Source of the DNA: Rhodospirillales bacterium
GTDB taxonomy: Bacteria; Pseudomonadota; Alphaproteobacteria; Micavibrionales; Micavibrionaceae
Length of the DNA: 64,000 nt
Assembly: GCA_020638175.1 (NCBI GenBank)
Contig: JACKJA010000002.1
Coordinates: 248,001-312,000 of the forward strand
Reading direction: 5' to 3'
Part shown: positions 43,038 through 51,018 of the stretch, piece by piece
How the letters are laid out: every line of letters starts with the position of its first letter
How positions within the stretch are numbered: position 1 is the first letter of the stretch
The notes under the pieces: model-generated
Told to the model about the DNA's origin: nothing
The model's input: the letters and a program-made list of their open reading frames with translations, nothing else
The model's database searches: none
Made by a program: the position numbers and the translations under genes

Positions 43038-45389
43038 GTGACACAGGAACCTTCCACAACAACCGGATTCTTCAACAAGCTGCGATCAATGATCGGTGGC
43101 GATAGCGGACATTCACACACCGAAAAAGCCCGTCTGGAAGCTTTTATGCTGGCGGTTCCCCTTGATTATTGTGGCTTCGCCGCCGATGGCGCGGTTGCCT
43201 ATAACGAGGGTTTTTGCAAGATACTGGGGCTGGAATCCATCCGCGCTCTCACCGATATCCAGGACGCCTTAACCCCTGCCGACGCCGCTGTGCTGGAAGG
43301 CATGACCCAGCGTCTGCAAGACAGCGGCGAGCCTTTCTCGGTCACCGTTAAAACGGCCAACTGCCAGCGTATCCTGAAACTCTCCGGCACCCGCGGCCAG
43401 GATCAAAGTGAAAGCGAAACACTGGATATTTTATGGCTGGAAGATATAACCGAATCCGAGCAACAACGCCGGAAACAAGAGGTCAATCAGGAAGACATAC
43501 AAGAAAAACGTGAACGGCTACAGGCCGCCCTCGACCGACTGCCTATGCCGCTTTGGATCCACGATTCACATGGCACGCTTGTCTGGTGCAACCAGGCTTT
43601 GGCCAAATATCTGGGAACCTCGCCGGCAACCGTCATCGCCGAACAAAGAGAATGGAATTTAAAACCGGTCAAAAAAAATGCCGGCACCAAGGTCTCTATC
43701 AAAACATTGGTGCAAAGCGCCCTTGATCGCGGCGAAAACATTTCCGAGAATTTTCACGTTGTCCTCGACGGTCGGCGCCGCCTTATGCGCTTCACGGAAA
43801 TGCCTCTTTCCACATTCTCCAGCGCACTGGGCATGGCCACCGATATAAGCCGGGAAGAAGAATTGGAAACTGTCCACAAACGCCACACCGCCGCTAACAA
43901 CGAATTGCTCGAACATCTGGGAACAGCCATCGCCATATATAATGCCGACGGACAGCTTGAGTTTTTTAATTCCGCCTTCGCCCGGCTATGGGATCTGGAC
44001 GATAGTTACCTGAACACCCGCCCCAAGCTGGGTGATATCATGGAAAAATTGCGGGAAATGCGCCGCTTGCCTGAACAGGCCGATTTCAGGTCCTTCAAAC
44101 AGGAATGGCTGGGTATGTTTACGCGCCTTCTGGAACCGCATGAAGATATGCTCTATCTGCCCGATGCCACGGTCCTGCGCATGCTGGCGATGCCCCACCC
44201 GATGGGCGGCCTGATGATGACATTCGAAGACGTCAGCAGCCGTCTGGAGCTGGAATCATCCTATAACACCCTGATCGCCGTCCAGAAAGAAACTCTCGAT
44301 AATCTGGCGGAAAGCGTTGCCGTGTTCGGGGGCGACGGTCGTTTAAAACTCTGGAATCCCTCCTTCGCGCGGTTATGGTCGCTCCACCCGGAAGGTCTGG
44401 ATGCCGAACCGCACATCACGCGTCTGGTTGAAAAGCTAAAAGACAACTTTGAACCGGATGACTGGGAAAAATCCCGCGAATCCCTTTTGAAACAAAGTCT
44501 GGATCGCAAAGCCCGCGAAGGCCACATGGTCTGCCGGAACGGACGGCTGATTGCCTACGCCACGATGCCCCTCCCCGATGGCGGCGTTCTGGTGACCCAT
44601 ATTGATGTGACCGATACCGTGCAGGTTGAAAACGCCCTGCGCGAAAAAAACGCCGCGCTGGAAGCTGCAGAACAGCTAAAATCGGATTTCCTCGCCAATG
44701 TTTCCTATCAGTTGCGAACGCCGCTCAGCACCATTATGGGCTTTACCGAGATTCTTGATAATGAATATTTTGGCCCGCTGAACGATAAACAAAAAGAATA
44801 CACCGCCGGCATGAATGAGGCGGGCGGGCAACTGCTCAGCCTGATTGATAATATTCTGGATCTGTCAACGATCGAGGCGGGCTATATGTCACTTGAAAGA
44901 GACAACGTAGCAATAAGCCACACACTTAAAGCTCTACATGAACTGGTGACCGACTGGGCCCGTAAGAAAAAGATCGAAGTTACTCTGGACTGCCCGAAAA
45001 ACATCGGCAAAGCCTATCTGGATGAGCGGCGCCTCAAACAAATAATCCTGAGCCTGATCCGTAACGCCATCGACAACACACCGGAGGGCGGATCCATCAC
45101 ACTGGCCGCGCATAAGGACCCAAACCGGCTAACCATCACAGTTAGCGATACCGGGATTGGCATATCGAGAGAAGACCAGGATCGTGTTTTCAAACCGTTT
45201 GAACGCCTGACCAAAAACGGCCAGAACGAAAACCAGACCGGCGCTGGGCTGGGGCTTACTCTGGTTCAAAACCTTGTTGAGCTGCATGGCGGCACGATCA
45301 AACTGGCCAGCAAAGAAGGCCGGGGCACGACGGTCACACTGTCATTCCCGATAGAAGAAAACAAAAAAACAAAAGAAAAAGCCGCCTGA
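43038..45389 (+). CDS. divL: DivL-like PAS pseudo-histidine kinase (Tyr in place of His)
   Basis: 783 residues with a series of PAS-type domains (about 30-125, 150-280, 290-400 and 415-520) and no membrane segment in the visible N-terminus. The dimerisation helix reads DFLANVSYQLRTPLSTIMGF: Tyr557 stands where a kinase has the phospho-accepting His. This is the hallmark of DivL, the alphaproteobacterial cell-cycle regulator that controls CckA-CtrA and binds DivK. The ATPase domain is complete (LIRNAIDNTPEGG, SDTGIGISRED, FERLTKNG, TGAGLGLTLVQNLV). Position between ahcY/purU and tsaE-addB also fits DivL. The GTG start lacks a clear ribosome binding site; an ATG 17 codons later is possible. Caulobacter DivL has an N-terminal membrane anchor, which is not seen here. 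Confidence 0.85.
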   Translation: MTQEPSTTTGFFNKLRSMIGGDSGHSHTEKARLEAFMLAVPLDYCGFAADGAVAYNEGFCKILGLESIRALTDIQDALTPADAAVLEGMTQRLQDSGEPFSVTVKTANCQRILKLSGTRGQDQSESETLDILWLEDITESEQQRRKQEVNQEDIQEKRERLQAALDRLPMPLWIHDSHGTLVWCNQALAKYLGTSPATVIAEQREWNLKPVKKNAGTKVSIKTLVQSALDRGENISENFHVVLDGRRRLMRFTEMPLSTFSSALGMATDISREEELETVHKRHTAANNELLEHLGTAIAIYNADGQLEFFNSAFARLWDLDDSYLNTRPKLGDIMEKLREMRRLPEQADFRSFKQEWLGMFTRLLEPHEDMLYLPDATVLRMLAMPHPMGGLMMTFEDVSSRLELESSYNTLIAVQKETLDNLAESVAVFGGDGRLKLWNPSFARLWSLHPEGLDAEPHITRLVEKLKDNFEPDDWEKSRESLLKQSLDRKAREGHMVCRNGRLIAYATMPLPDGGVLVTHIDVTDTVQVENALREKNAALEAAEQLKSDFLANVSYQLRTPLSTIMGFTEILDNEYFGPLNDKQKEYTAGMNEAGGQLLSLIDNILDLSTIEAGYMSLERDNVAISHTLKALHELVTDWARKKKIEVTLDCPKNIGKAYLDERRLKQIILSLIRNAIDNTPEGGSITLAAHKDPNRLTITVSDTGIGISREDQDRVFKPFERLTKNGQNENQTGAGLGLTLVQNLVELHGGTIKLASKEGRGTTVTLSFPIEENKKTKEKAA

Positions 45390-45827
45390 TTATAGAACGT
45401 CATCAGGATCAGGGGCCATGGCCGGCAAACAATCGGCCCACGTTTCCGCACCCCCTTCAGGCTTAAGGCGACCATGAATAACAATATCGCCACCCACACC
45501 CGTCCGGCAGGAAAAAATAGGGATCAACGTCCGGATGACAAAATCAACCGTACGCCCCTCGTAAAACGGGCCCGTCGTACAAAATTCATTAAAAGATCCG
45601 GATTCGAGCCGGAACGTCGAACGATGACGGGTTTTTATACCGTCAGGCCGGATAAATTGCTGTGTTGCAACCTCGCCAAACACCAGATAAGGCGCGTCGT
45701 TGACGATCCGCGAACAAACCGGCTGATCCGTCACAGGCCCCAAAGCCCGTGGTTCCCCGTCTTGCGCCATAACCGGCAACGCCGTCGCCAAAAACAATAA
45801 AAAAGATATAAAGACCGCTCTCATCAT
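45390..45827 (-). CDS. Unknown secreted protein
   Basis: 145 residues. A Sec signal peptide (MMRAVFISFLLFLATALPVMA) is cleaved near residue 21. The mature domain of about 120 residues has four cysteines (VCSRIVND, FCTTGPFYEG, FSCRTGVGG, WADCLPAM), consistent with two disulfides in the periplasm. No family recognised. It converges with the divL-like gene, whose stop directly abuts its own, and it lies downstream of the reductase gene on the same strand, 19 bases away. The pair forms an inverted insert within an otherwise plus-strand cluster. Confidence 0.72.
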   Translation of the reverse strand: MMRAVFISFLLFLATALPVMAQDGEPRALGPVTDQPVCSRIVNDAPYLVFGEVATQQFIRPDGIKTRHRSTFRLESGSFNEFCTTGPFYEGRTVDFVIRTLIPIFSCRTGVGGDIVIHGRLKPEGGAETWADCLPAMAPDPDDVL

Positions 45828-45846
45828 ATTTCCATTATAACAGGGT

Positions 45847-46872
45847 TTAAGCTTTTTTGGCTATGCCCGGCACACCATGAGTAGTCGAATATTCAAAATG
45901 CAGTTCCCGGTCCGGGTTTAAATGGTGATAAGCCGCATGAGCCGCCTGTGCCGCCTCAGCAAAACCGGTCAAAATCAATTTCAGCTTGTTATCATAAGAA
46001 GCAATGTCGCCAATGGCATATATTCCGGGATGATTGGTCTCGCAGGTCCCCGGATCAACCGGGATATGATGGCCGGATATATCAAACCCCCACTCCGTAA
46101 TTGGCCCCAAATGCGGCACAAGGCCATAAAAAGGCAACAAAACATCCGCCGTCAGAACATGTACGTCTCCATCCAGTGATTCGACACGTACACCTGTAAG
46201 ATAACCATCTTGGCCCTCCAGCCCCTTAAGCTGATAAGGGACAACCAACTGGATTTTCTTATCCGCTGCCAGTCTATGGATTTTTTCAACGCTATCGGCC
46301 GCCGCCCGGAATTTATCCCGGCGATGAACCAGGGATACCGACGCCGCCACATCGGCCAGCGCCAACGTCCAGTCCACGGCGCTGTCACCGCCCCCGGCAA
46401 TCACAACATGCTTGCCGACAAAATCATCTTTGCGGCGAACCATATAAAAAACCGAGATACCCTCATACGCCTCTATCCCGTCCAGAGGAGGCCTGTTTGG
46501 CCCAAAAGCGCCCGCCCCCGCGGCAATAATAACGCCGCCAGCCTCAATCCGCTGCCCGGCAGATGTTTCTAAAAGCCACTTTGTTTCTGATTTTCGCAAA
46601 GAAACGACTTCCTGCCCCAGATGATAGGCCGGGGAAAAAGGCTGCGCCTGCTCTTCCAGTCTGGCGATCAGGTCTCCCGCGTCAATCCGCGGATAGCCGG
46701 GAATATCGTAAATCGGTTTTTCCGGATACAAAGCACTGCACTGCCCGCCAATTTCCGGCAGCGAATCAATCACATGGCACCGCATGCCGAGCATCCCGCA
46801 CTCAAAAACGGCAAATAAACCAACCGGCCCGGCGCCAATCACCGCGATATCTGTCTTGTAAATTTCACTCAT
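45847..46872 (-). CDS. Ferredoxin/flavodoxin-NADP+ reductase, thioredoxin-reductase-like type
   Basis: 341 residues from the start MSEIYKTDIAVIGAGPVGLF; a longer frame upstream has no support. The FAD-binding AVIGAGPVGLFAVFECGML, the GGQCSALYPEKPIYDIPGYP loop, the NADPH Rossmann motif VIAGGGDSAVDWTLALADV and the C-terminal GIYAIGDIASYDNKLKLIL are those of the TrxR-like FNR family (B. subtilis YumC type). The redox CxxC of true thioredoxin reductase is absent, so ferredoxin or flavodoxin reduction is the better call. It is divergent from tsaE with 18 bases between the starts. Confidence 0.9.
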   Translation of the reverse strand: MSEIYKTDIAVIGAGPVGLFAVFECGMLGMRCHVIDSLPEIGGQCSALYPEKPIYDIPGYPRIDAGDLIARLEEQAQPFSPAYHLGQEVVSLRKSETKWLLETSAGQRIEAGGVIIAAGAGAFGPNRPPLDGIEAYEGISVFYMVRRKDDFVGKHVVIAGGGDSAVDWTLALADVAASVSLVHRRDKFRAAADSVEKIHRLAADKKIQLVVPYQLKGLEGQDGYLTGVRVESLDGDVHVLTADVLLPFYGLVPHLGPITEWGFDISGHHIPVDPGTCETNHPGIYAIGDIASYDNKLKLILTGFAEAAQAAHAAYHHLNPDRELHFEYSTTHGVPGIAKKA

Positions 46873-46890
46873 GACGTATTTATTAAGCAT

Positions 46891-47313
46891 ATGGAGTTCA
46901 TATCGAAAAGCGAAAAAGACACTGAAACGTTTGCCGCCTCTCTGACGGCAGCCCTGCAGCCCGGTGACACGCTGTGCCTGCACGGGGATCTGGGAACAGG
47001 GAAAAGCGTCTTTTGCCGCGCCCTGATCCGCGCGTTAAGCCATGACAATGACCTGGACGTCCCCAGCCCGACTTTCACACTGGTCCAGACATACGACACC
47101 CGCCGCGGCCCCGTTTACCACTTTGATCTTTACCGACTGGAAGACCCGGAAGAAGTTTATGAGCTGGGCTGGGACGACGCGCTGGCCGAAGGAATCACCC
47201 TGATAGAATGGCCGGAAAAAGCCGGCGTTTTTTTACCGGCCAGCGCCCGCCACATTCACATAGCCCAAACCGGCCCTCACGAGCGAAAGATTATTGTCGA
47301 TGAGCCACTTTAA
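46891..47313 (+). CDS. tsaE: tRNA threonylcarbamoyladenosine biosynthesis ATPase TsaE
   Basis: P-loop ATPase that works with TsaD-TsaB to make t6A37 on ANN-decoding tRNAs. 140 residues. Walker A is in LHGDLGTGKSVFCRALIRAL, the SPTFTLVQTYDTRRG strand is the conserved YjeE pattern, and HFDLYRLEDPEEVYELGWDD and ITLIEWPEKAG follow. It overlaps the nucleotidyltransferase gene by 14 bases. In many alphaproteobacteria a small aminoglycoside-phosphotransferase-like gene (AmgK type) stands between the two; it is missing here. Confidence 0.96.
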   Translation: MEFISKSEKDTETFAASLTAALQPGDTLCLHGDLGTGKSVFCRALIRALSHDNDLDVPSPTFTLVQTYDTRRGPVYHFDLYRLEDPEEVYELGWDDALAEGITLIEWPEKAGVFLPASARHIHIAQTGPHERKIIVDEPL

Positions 47314-48025
47314 ACCCGATCACGCTTTTGTTCTGGCCGCCGGGATGGGTGCCCGCATGCGGCCCCTGACCAATAATCGCCCCAAACCGATGATCGAAAT
47401 CGCCGGAAAACCGATGATCGACCACGCCCTCGATCACCTGACCGCCGCCGGGGTTAAAAATGTGACCGTCAACCTGCATTACAAGGGCGATATACTCGAA
47501 AGCCACCTGAAACAGCGGCCTGCCCCCGTTTTGACGTTCTCGCGGGAGGAACCCCTTCTCGACACTGGCGGCGGCCTGAAAAAAGGGCTGCCCACGATGG
47601 GAGGCAATCCGTTTTTCGTCGTCAGCGGCGATTCTATCTGGGAAAACGGCCCCGGAATCCCGGCGCTTGAGCGCATGGCAGCGGCGTGGGATCCGGAAAA
47701 CATGGATATCCTCTTGCTTTTGCAACCCGTAGAAACCATGACCCTGACAACGCCGGTTGGCGATTATCACCGGGACGGACAAGGGCGACTGACGCGCGCA
47801 CGGGACCAGAACGGTGCTTACATGTGGACCAGTATCCGTATCTGTAAACCTTCCGTTTTCGAAAACACCCCGAACGGACCGTTTTCATTTCTCGATATTC
47901 TTGACCGGACACAGGAACAAGGACGGCTTTACGGCCTCGTCCATGACGGCACCTGGCACCATATCAGCACCCCGGAAGACGTAGAAAGGGTCAATGCCGC
48001 CCTGACACGGGAGAACGGCGCATGA
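47300..48025 (+). CDS. Sugar-phosphate nucleotidyltransferase (MurU-like)
   Basis: 241 residues from the ATG at MSHFKPDHAFVLAAGMG, inside the tsaE end. The nucleotide-binding signature is LAAGMGARMRPLTNNRPKP, and the catalytic/metal region is GGGLKKGLPTMGGNPFFVVS. The family is NTP_transferase (RmlA/ManC-like). Position between tsaE and addB is that of MurU, the MurNAc-1-phosphate uridylyltransferase of peptidoglycan recycling, which needs AmgK; amgK is not adjacent, so the substrate is not settled. A GDP-mannose- or glucose-type enzyme is an alternative. It overlaps addB by four bases. Confidence 0.88.
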   Translation: MSHFKPDHAFVLAAGMGARMRPLTNNRPKPMIEIAGKPMIDHALDHLTAAGVKNVTVNLHYKGDILESHLKQRPAPVLTFSREEPLLDTGGGLKKGLPTMGGNPFFVVSGDSIWENGPGIPALERMAAAWDPENMDILLLLQPVETMTLTTPVGDYHRDGQGRLTRARDQNGAYMWTSIRICKPSVFENTPNGPFSFLDILDRTQEQGRLYGLVHDGTWHHISTPEDVERVNAALTRENGA

Positions 48026-51018
48026 CGGAAACACTGCGCGGCCTGTATACCATTCCCCCCGGCATCCCTTTTGTCGATGCACTGGCCGACGGCTTGCTAA
48101 AACAAAGTGACGGATCGCCGGAAATGCTTTCCACATTCCGGGTTTTACTCCCCACACGCCGGGCCTGCCGTAATCTACGCGAAGCGTTCCTGCGCCTGAG
48201 CAATGGCAAACCCCTATTGCTCCCCCGGATGCAGCCGCTTGGCGATATCGACGAAGACGAACTTTCTCTGACGCTCTCAGGATATGAGAACATCCCGGAT
48301 TTTTTTGAATTGCCGCCGGGGTTGCCGCCGCTCAAACGTCAGGTTTTACTGGCACGCCTCATTATGAAGGCCCGTGATTTACATCATAACCCCGATCAAG
48401 CCTTCGCATTGGCCCATGAACTCGGCCGTTTTATCGACCAGATCTATATCGAAAATCTGGATATGGCTGATCTGCAAAATCTAGTACCCGATTCCCTTTC
48501 AGAGCACTGGCAAATCACCCTCGACTTTTTAAAAATCCTCAGTGAGAACTGGCCAGCCATTTTGGCGGAAAACGGGGTCATTGATGCCGCCGACCGCCGC
48601 AACCGTTTACTGCGCATACTCACAAAGCACTGGCAAAAACATCCGCCGCAGACCCCCGTTATTGCCGCCGGGTCGACAGGCTCCATACCGGCAACCGCCG
48701 CACTGCTGAAAACGATAGCCACGCTCCCCCAGGGCTGCGTCATCCTGCCGGGGCTGGACAACGCCATGGATCAGGAAAGCTGGGACGCTTTAGAGCCAAC
48801 TCATCCGCAGGCAACCATGAAGGATCTTTTGAAGCGTCTGGAAACAGAGCGTAAAAATGTTGCACCTTGGCCGCACAAAAAACAGGATGAACAAAACGAA
48901 ATGCGGCTGTGGCTGACCCGGGAAATGATGCGTCCGGCAGACACCGTCGACCAGTGGAAAGATCTGCAACTTAATGAACAAGACCGCGATCGCCTGAACC
49001 GATCTCTAAACAATATCCAGCGCTACGATTGCGACACAGTGCAAGAAGAAGCCAACCTGATCGCCTGCCTGATGCGAGAAACACTGGAACACGACGCCCG
49101 CACCGCCGCTTTAATCACACCTGACCGGCGCCTGGCCCGCCGCGTGGCCATGGCTTGCCGCCGGTGGGATATTACGGTCGATGACTCGGCGGGACAAGCC
49201 TTAAGCGATACAGCCGTCGGCAGCTTTATCCGGCTAACGGCGCAAACAGTTCTGTCCGGATTAAAACCGGCCACCTTGCTTTCGTTATTAAAGCACCGGC
49301 ATTTTTGTTTCGAAAAGAACCGGCGCCTGATCGAAGATTTTGAAATCTCTGTCCTGCGCGGCCCGATGCCCGCCAAAGGGTTTGAAGGATTGCGAACAAC
49401 GCTCGCCAAAAACGAGAAAATTGACGGGCCGACCCGGCAAATGATCGCCTCTTTTATCAATCGTCTTGATGATGCCCTGTCACCGCTTATGGCGCTCATG
49501 GAAGACACGCACAAGCAAAACTTCGCCACACTTCTCGACGCACACATCACACTGGTAGAATCCCTGTCCGAAACAACCGGCGGCGTCCTGTGGCAGGGCG
49601 AAGACGGTGAACAGGCAGCCCTGTTTTTAGCAGAATTAAAAGATCAGGCACCGCTGTTCCCGCCAATGACCAGCCATAATTACCTGACCGTCATATCCCG
49701 TTTGATGGCAGGAATTGCCGTCCGTCCCGCTTATGGATCGCATCCCCGCCTTTTCATTCTCGGCCAGCTAGAGGCACGTCTGACTCAGGCCGATTTACTA
49801 ATCATGGCCGGGCTGAACGAGGGAACGTGGCCCCCCGAAGCCCCTGCCGATCCATGGATGTCCCGGCCCATGCGCAAAGAATTCAAACTGCCCGCACCAG
49901 AACGAACCATTGGCCAGACCGCCCACGATTTTGTGCAGGGTTTTTGTGCACAAAATGTTGTCATGACAAGATCCCGCCGCGTGGACGGCACGCCGGCCGT
50001 CCCAGCCCGCTGGCTGCAACGTCTGGATACGGTTTTACAGGCCGCCGGCTTTGATCCTCAGGATTTGCAAAAACACCCGTATCTGCATTACGCCCGCATG
50101 CTCGACGAAACGGATGATTTCTGTCCGGTAGAACGCCCCCAGCCACGCCCGCCGGTCGAAAAACGCCCGCGCGAACTCTACGTTACCGCTATCGAAAAAT
50201 GGATGCGCGATCCTTACAGCATCTATGCCCGCTACGTTCTTGGTCTTCGCAAACTGGATAATGTAGAAGAAGATAGCGATGCCGCCACCCGCGGCACTTT
50301 GATTCACGAAACCCTGCAGGAATTCATAACGGCAAACCCCGATACCACACCGGAAAATGCTGCAGATATTTTATGCAACATCGCAAAGGAAAAATTGGGC
50401 GAACGTCTGGAAACGGACCCGTCATGGACTTACTGGTGGCCGAGATTCGAGCGACTGGCAAACTGGTTTGCCGATCATGAAAAGCAATGGCGGCAAGACA
50501 CTCGGCCTCAGACGATTAAAACCGAAATCAGCGGAAAAGTAGCGCTCCCCGGCCCCGCCGGATCGTTCGTCCTCGGCGCCAAAGCCGACCGCATTGACCA
50601 GCGCACTGATGGCACCGCCGCAATCATTGATTACAAGACCGGGACAGTCCCTGGCAAAAAAGCCGTTATCGCCGGCCTGTCGCCGCAAATGCCCCTGGAA
50701 GGAAGCATTTTAAAAGCCGGCGGATTCGCGGGACTGGGATCTGTTAAAACCATTGGATATCTAGGATTCTGGCAGCTAACCGGCGCCAGCGATCCCGGCC
50801 TTCCGCAACCTCTTAAAATTGACGATCTGAATCAGTTATGCGCCGATGCCCGGGAAGGTCTGGAACAGCTGATAGCGCTTTTTGACGATCCGGATACCCC
50901 TTACTACAGTTTGCCGCATTTTGACCGTGCCCCGCCCGCACAATGGCAGGACTACGCCCATCTCGCCCGTGTACAGGAATGGGCGGCGCTGGATGAAGGA
51001 GAGGATGCTTCCGGATGA
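48022..51018 (+). CDS. addB: Double-strand break repair protein AddB
   Basis: Helicase-nuclease subunit paired with AddA for RecA loading at broken ends. 998 residues. The N-terminal two thirds form an inactivated UvrD-like helicase (RVLLPTRRACRNLREAF, TAALITPDRRLARRVAMACR, and LLIMAGLNEGTWPPEAPADPW, noted as MAGLNEGTWPPEAPADPW). The C-terminal PD-(D/E)xK nuclease starts near YVTAIEKWMRDPYSIYARYV and holds RGTLIHETLQEF and AAIIDYKTGTVPG. The four-cysteine iron-sulfur cluster of firmicute AddB is not seen, as usual in alphaproteobacteria. It overlaps addA by four bases (ATGA), so the subunits are coupled. Confidence 0.95.
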   Translation: MTETLRGLYTIPPGIPFVDALADGLLKQSDGSPEMLSTFRVLLPTRRACRNLREAFLRLSNGKPLLLPRMQPLGDIDEDELSLTLSGYENIPDFFELPPGLPPLKRQVLLARLIMKARDLHHNPDQAFALAHELGRFIDQIYIENLDMADLQNLVPDSLSEHWQITLDFLKILSENWPAILAENGVIDAADRRNRLLRILTKHWQKHPPQTPVIAAGSTGSIPATAALLKTIATLPQGCVILPGLDNAMDQESWDALEPTHPQATMKDLLKRLETERKNVAPWPHKKQDEQNEMRLWLTREMMRPADTVDQWKDLQLNEQDRDRLNRSLNNIQRYDCDTVQEEANLIACLMRETLEHDARTAALITPDRRLARRVAMACRRWDITVDDSAGQALSDTAVGSFIRLTAQTVLSGLKPATLLSLLKHRHFCFEKNRRLIEDFEISVLRGPMPAKGFEGLRTTLAKNEKIDGPTRQMIASFINRLDDALSPLMALMEDTHKQNFATLLDAHITLVESLSETTGGVLWQGEDGEQAALFLAELKDQAPLFPPMTSHNYLTVISRLMAGIAVRPAYGSHPRLFILGQLEARLTQADLLIMAGLNEGTWPPEAPADPWMSRPMRKEFKLPAPERTIGQTAHDFVQGFCAQNVVMTRSRRVDGTPAVPARWLQRLDTVLQAAGFDPQDLQKHPYLHYARMLDETDDFCPVERPQPRPPVEKRPRELYVTAIEKWMRDPYSIYARYVLGLRKLDNVEEDSDAATRGTLIHETLQEFITANPDTTPENAADILCNIAKEKLGERLETDPSWTYWWPRFERLANWFADHEKQWRQDTRPQTIKTEISGKVALPGPAGSFVLGAKADRIDQRTDGTAAIIDYKTGTVPGKKAVIAGLSPQMPLEGSILKAGGFAGLGSVKTIGYLGFWQLTGASDPGLPQPLKIDDLNQLCADAREGLEQLIALFDDPDTPYYSLPHFDRAPPAQWQDYAHLARVQEWAALDEGEDASG

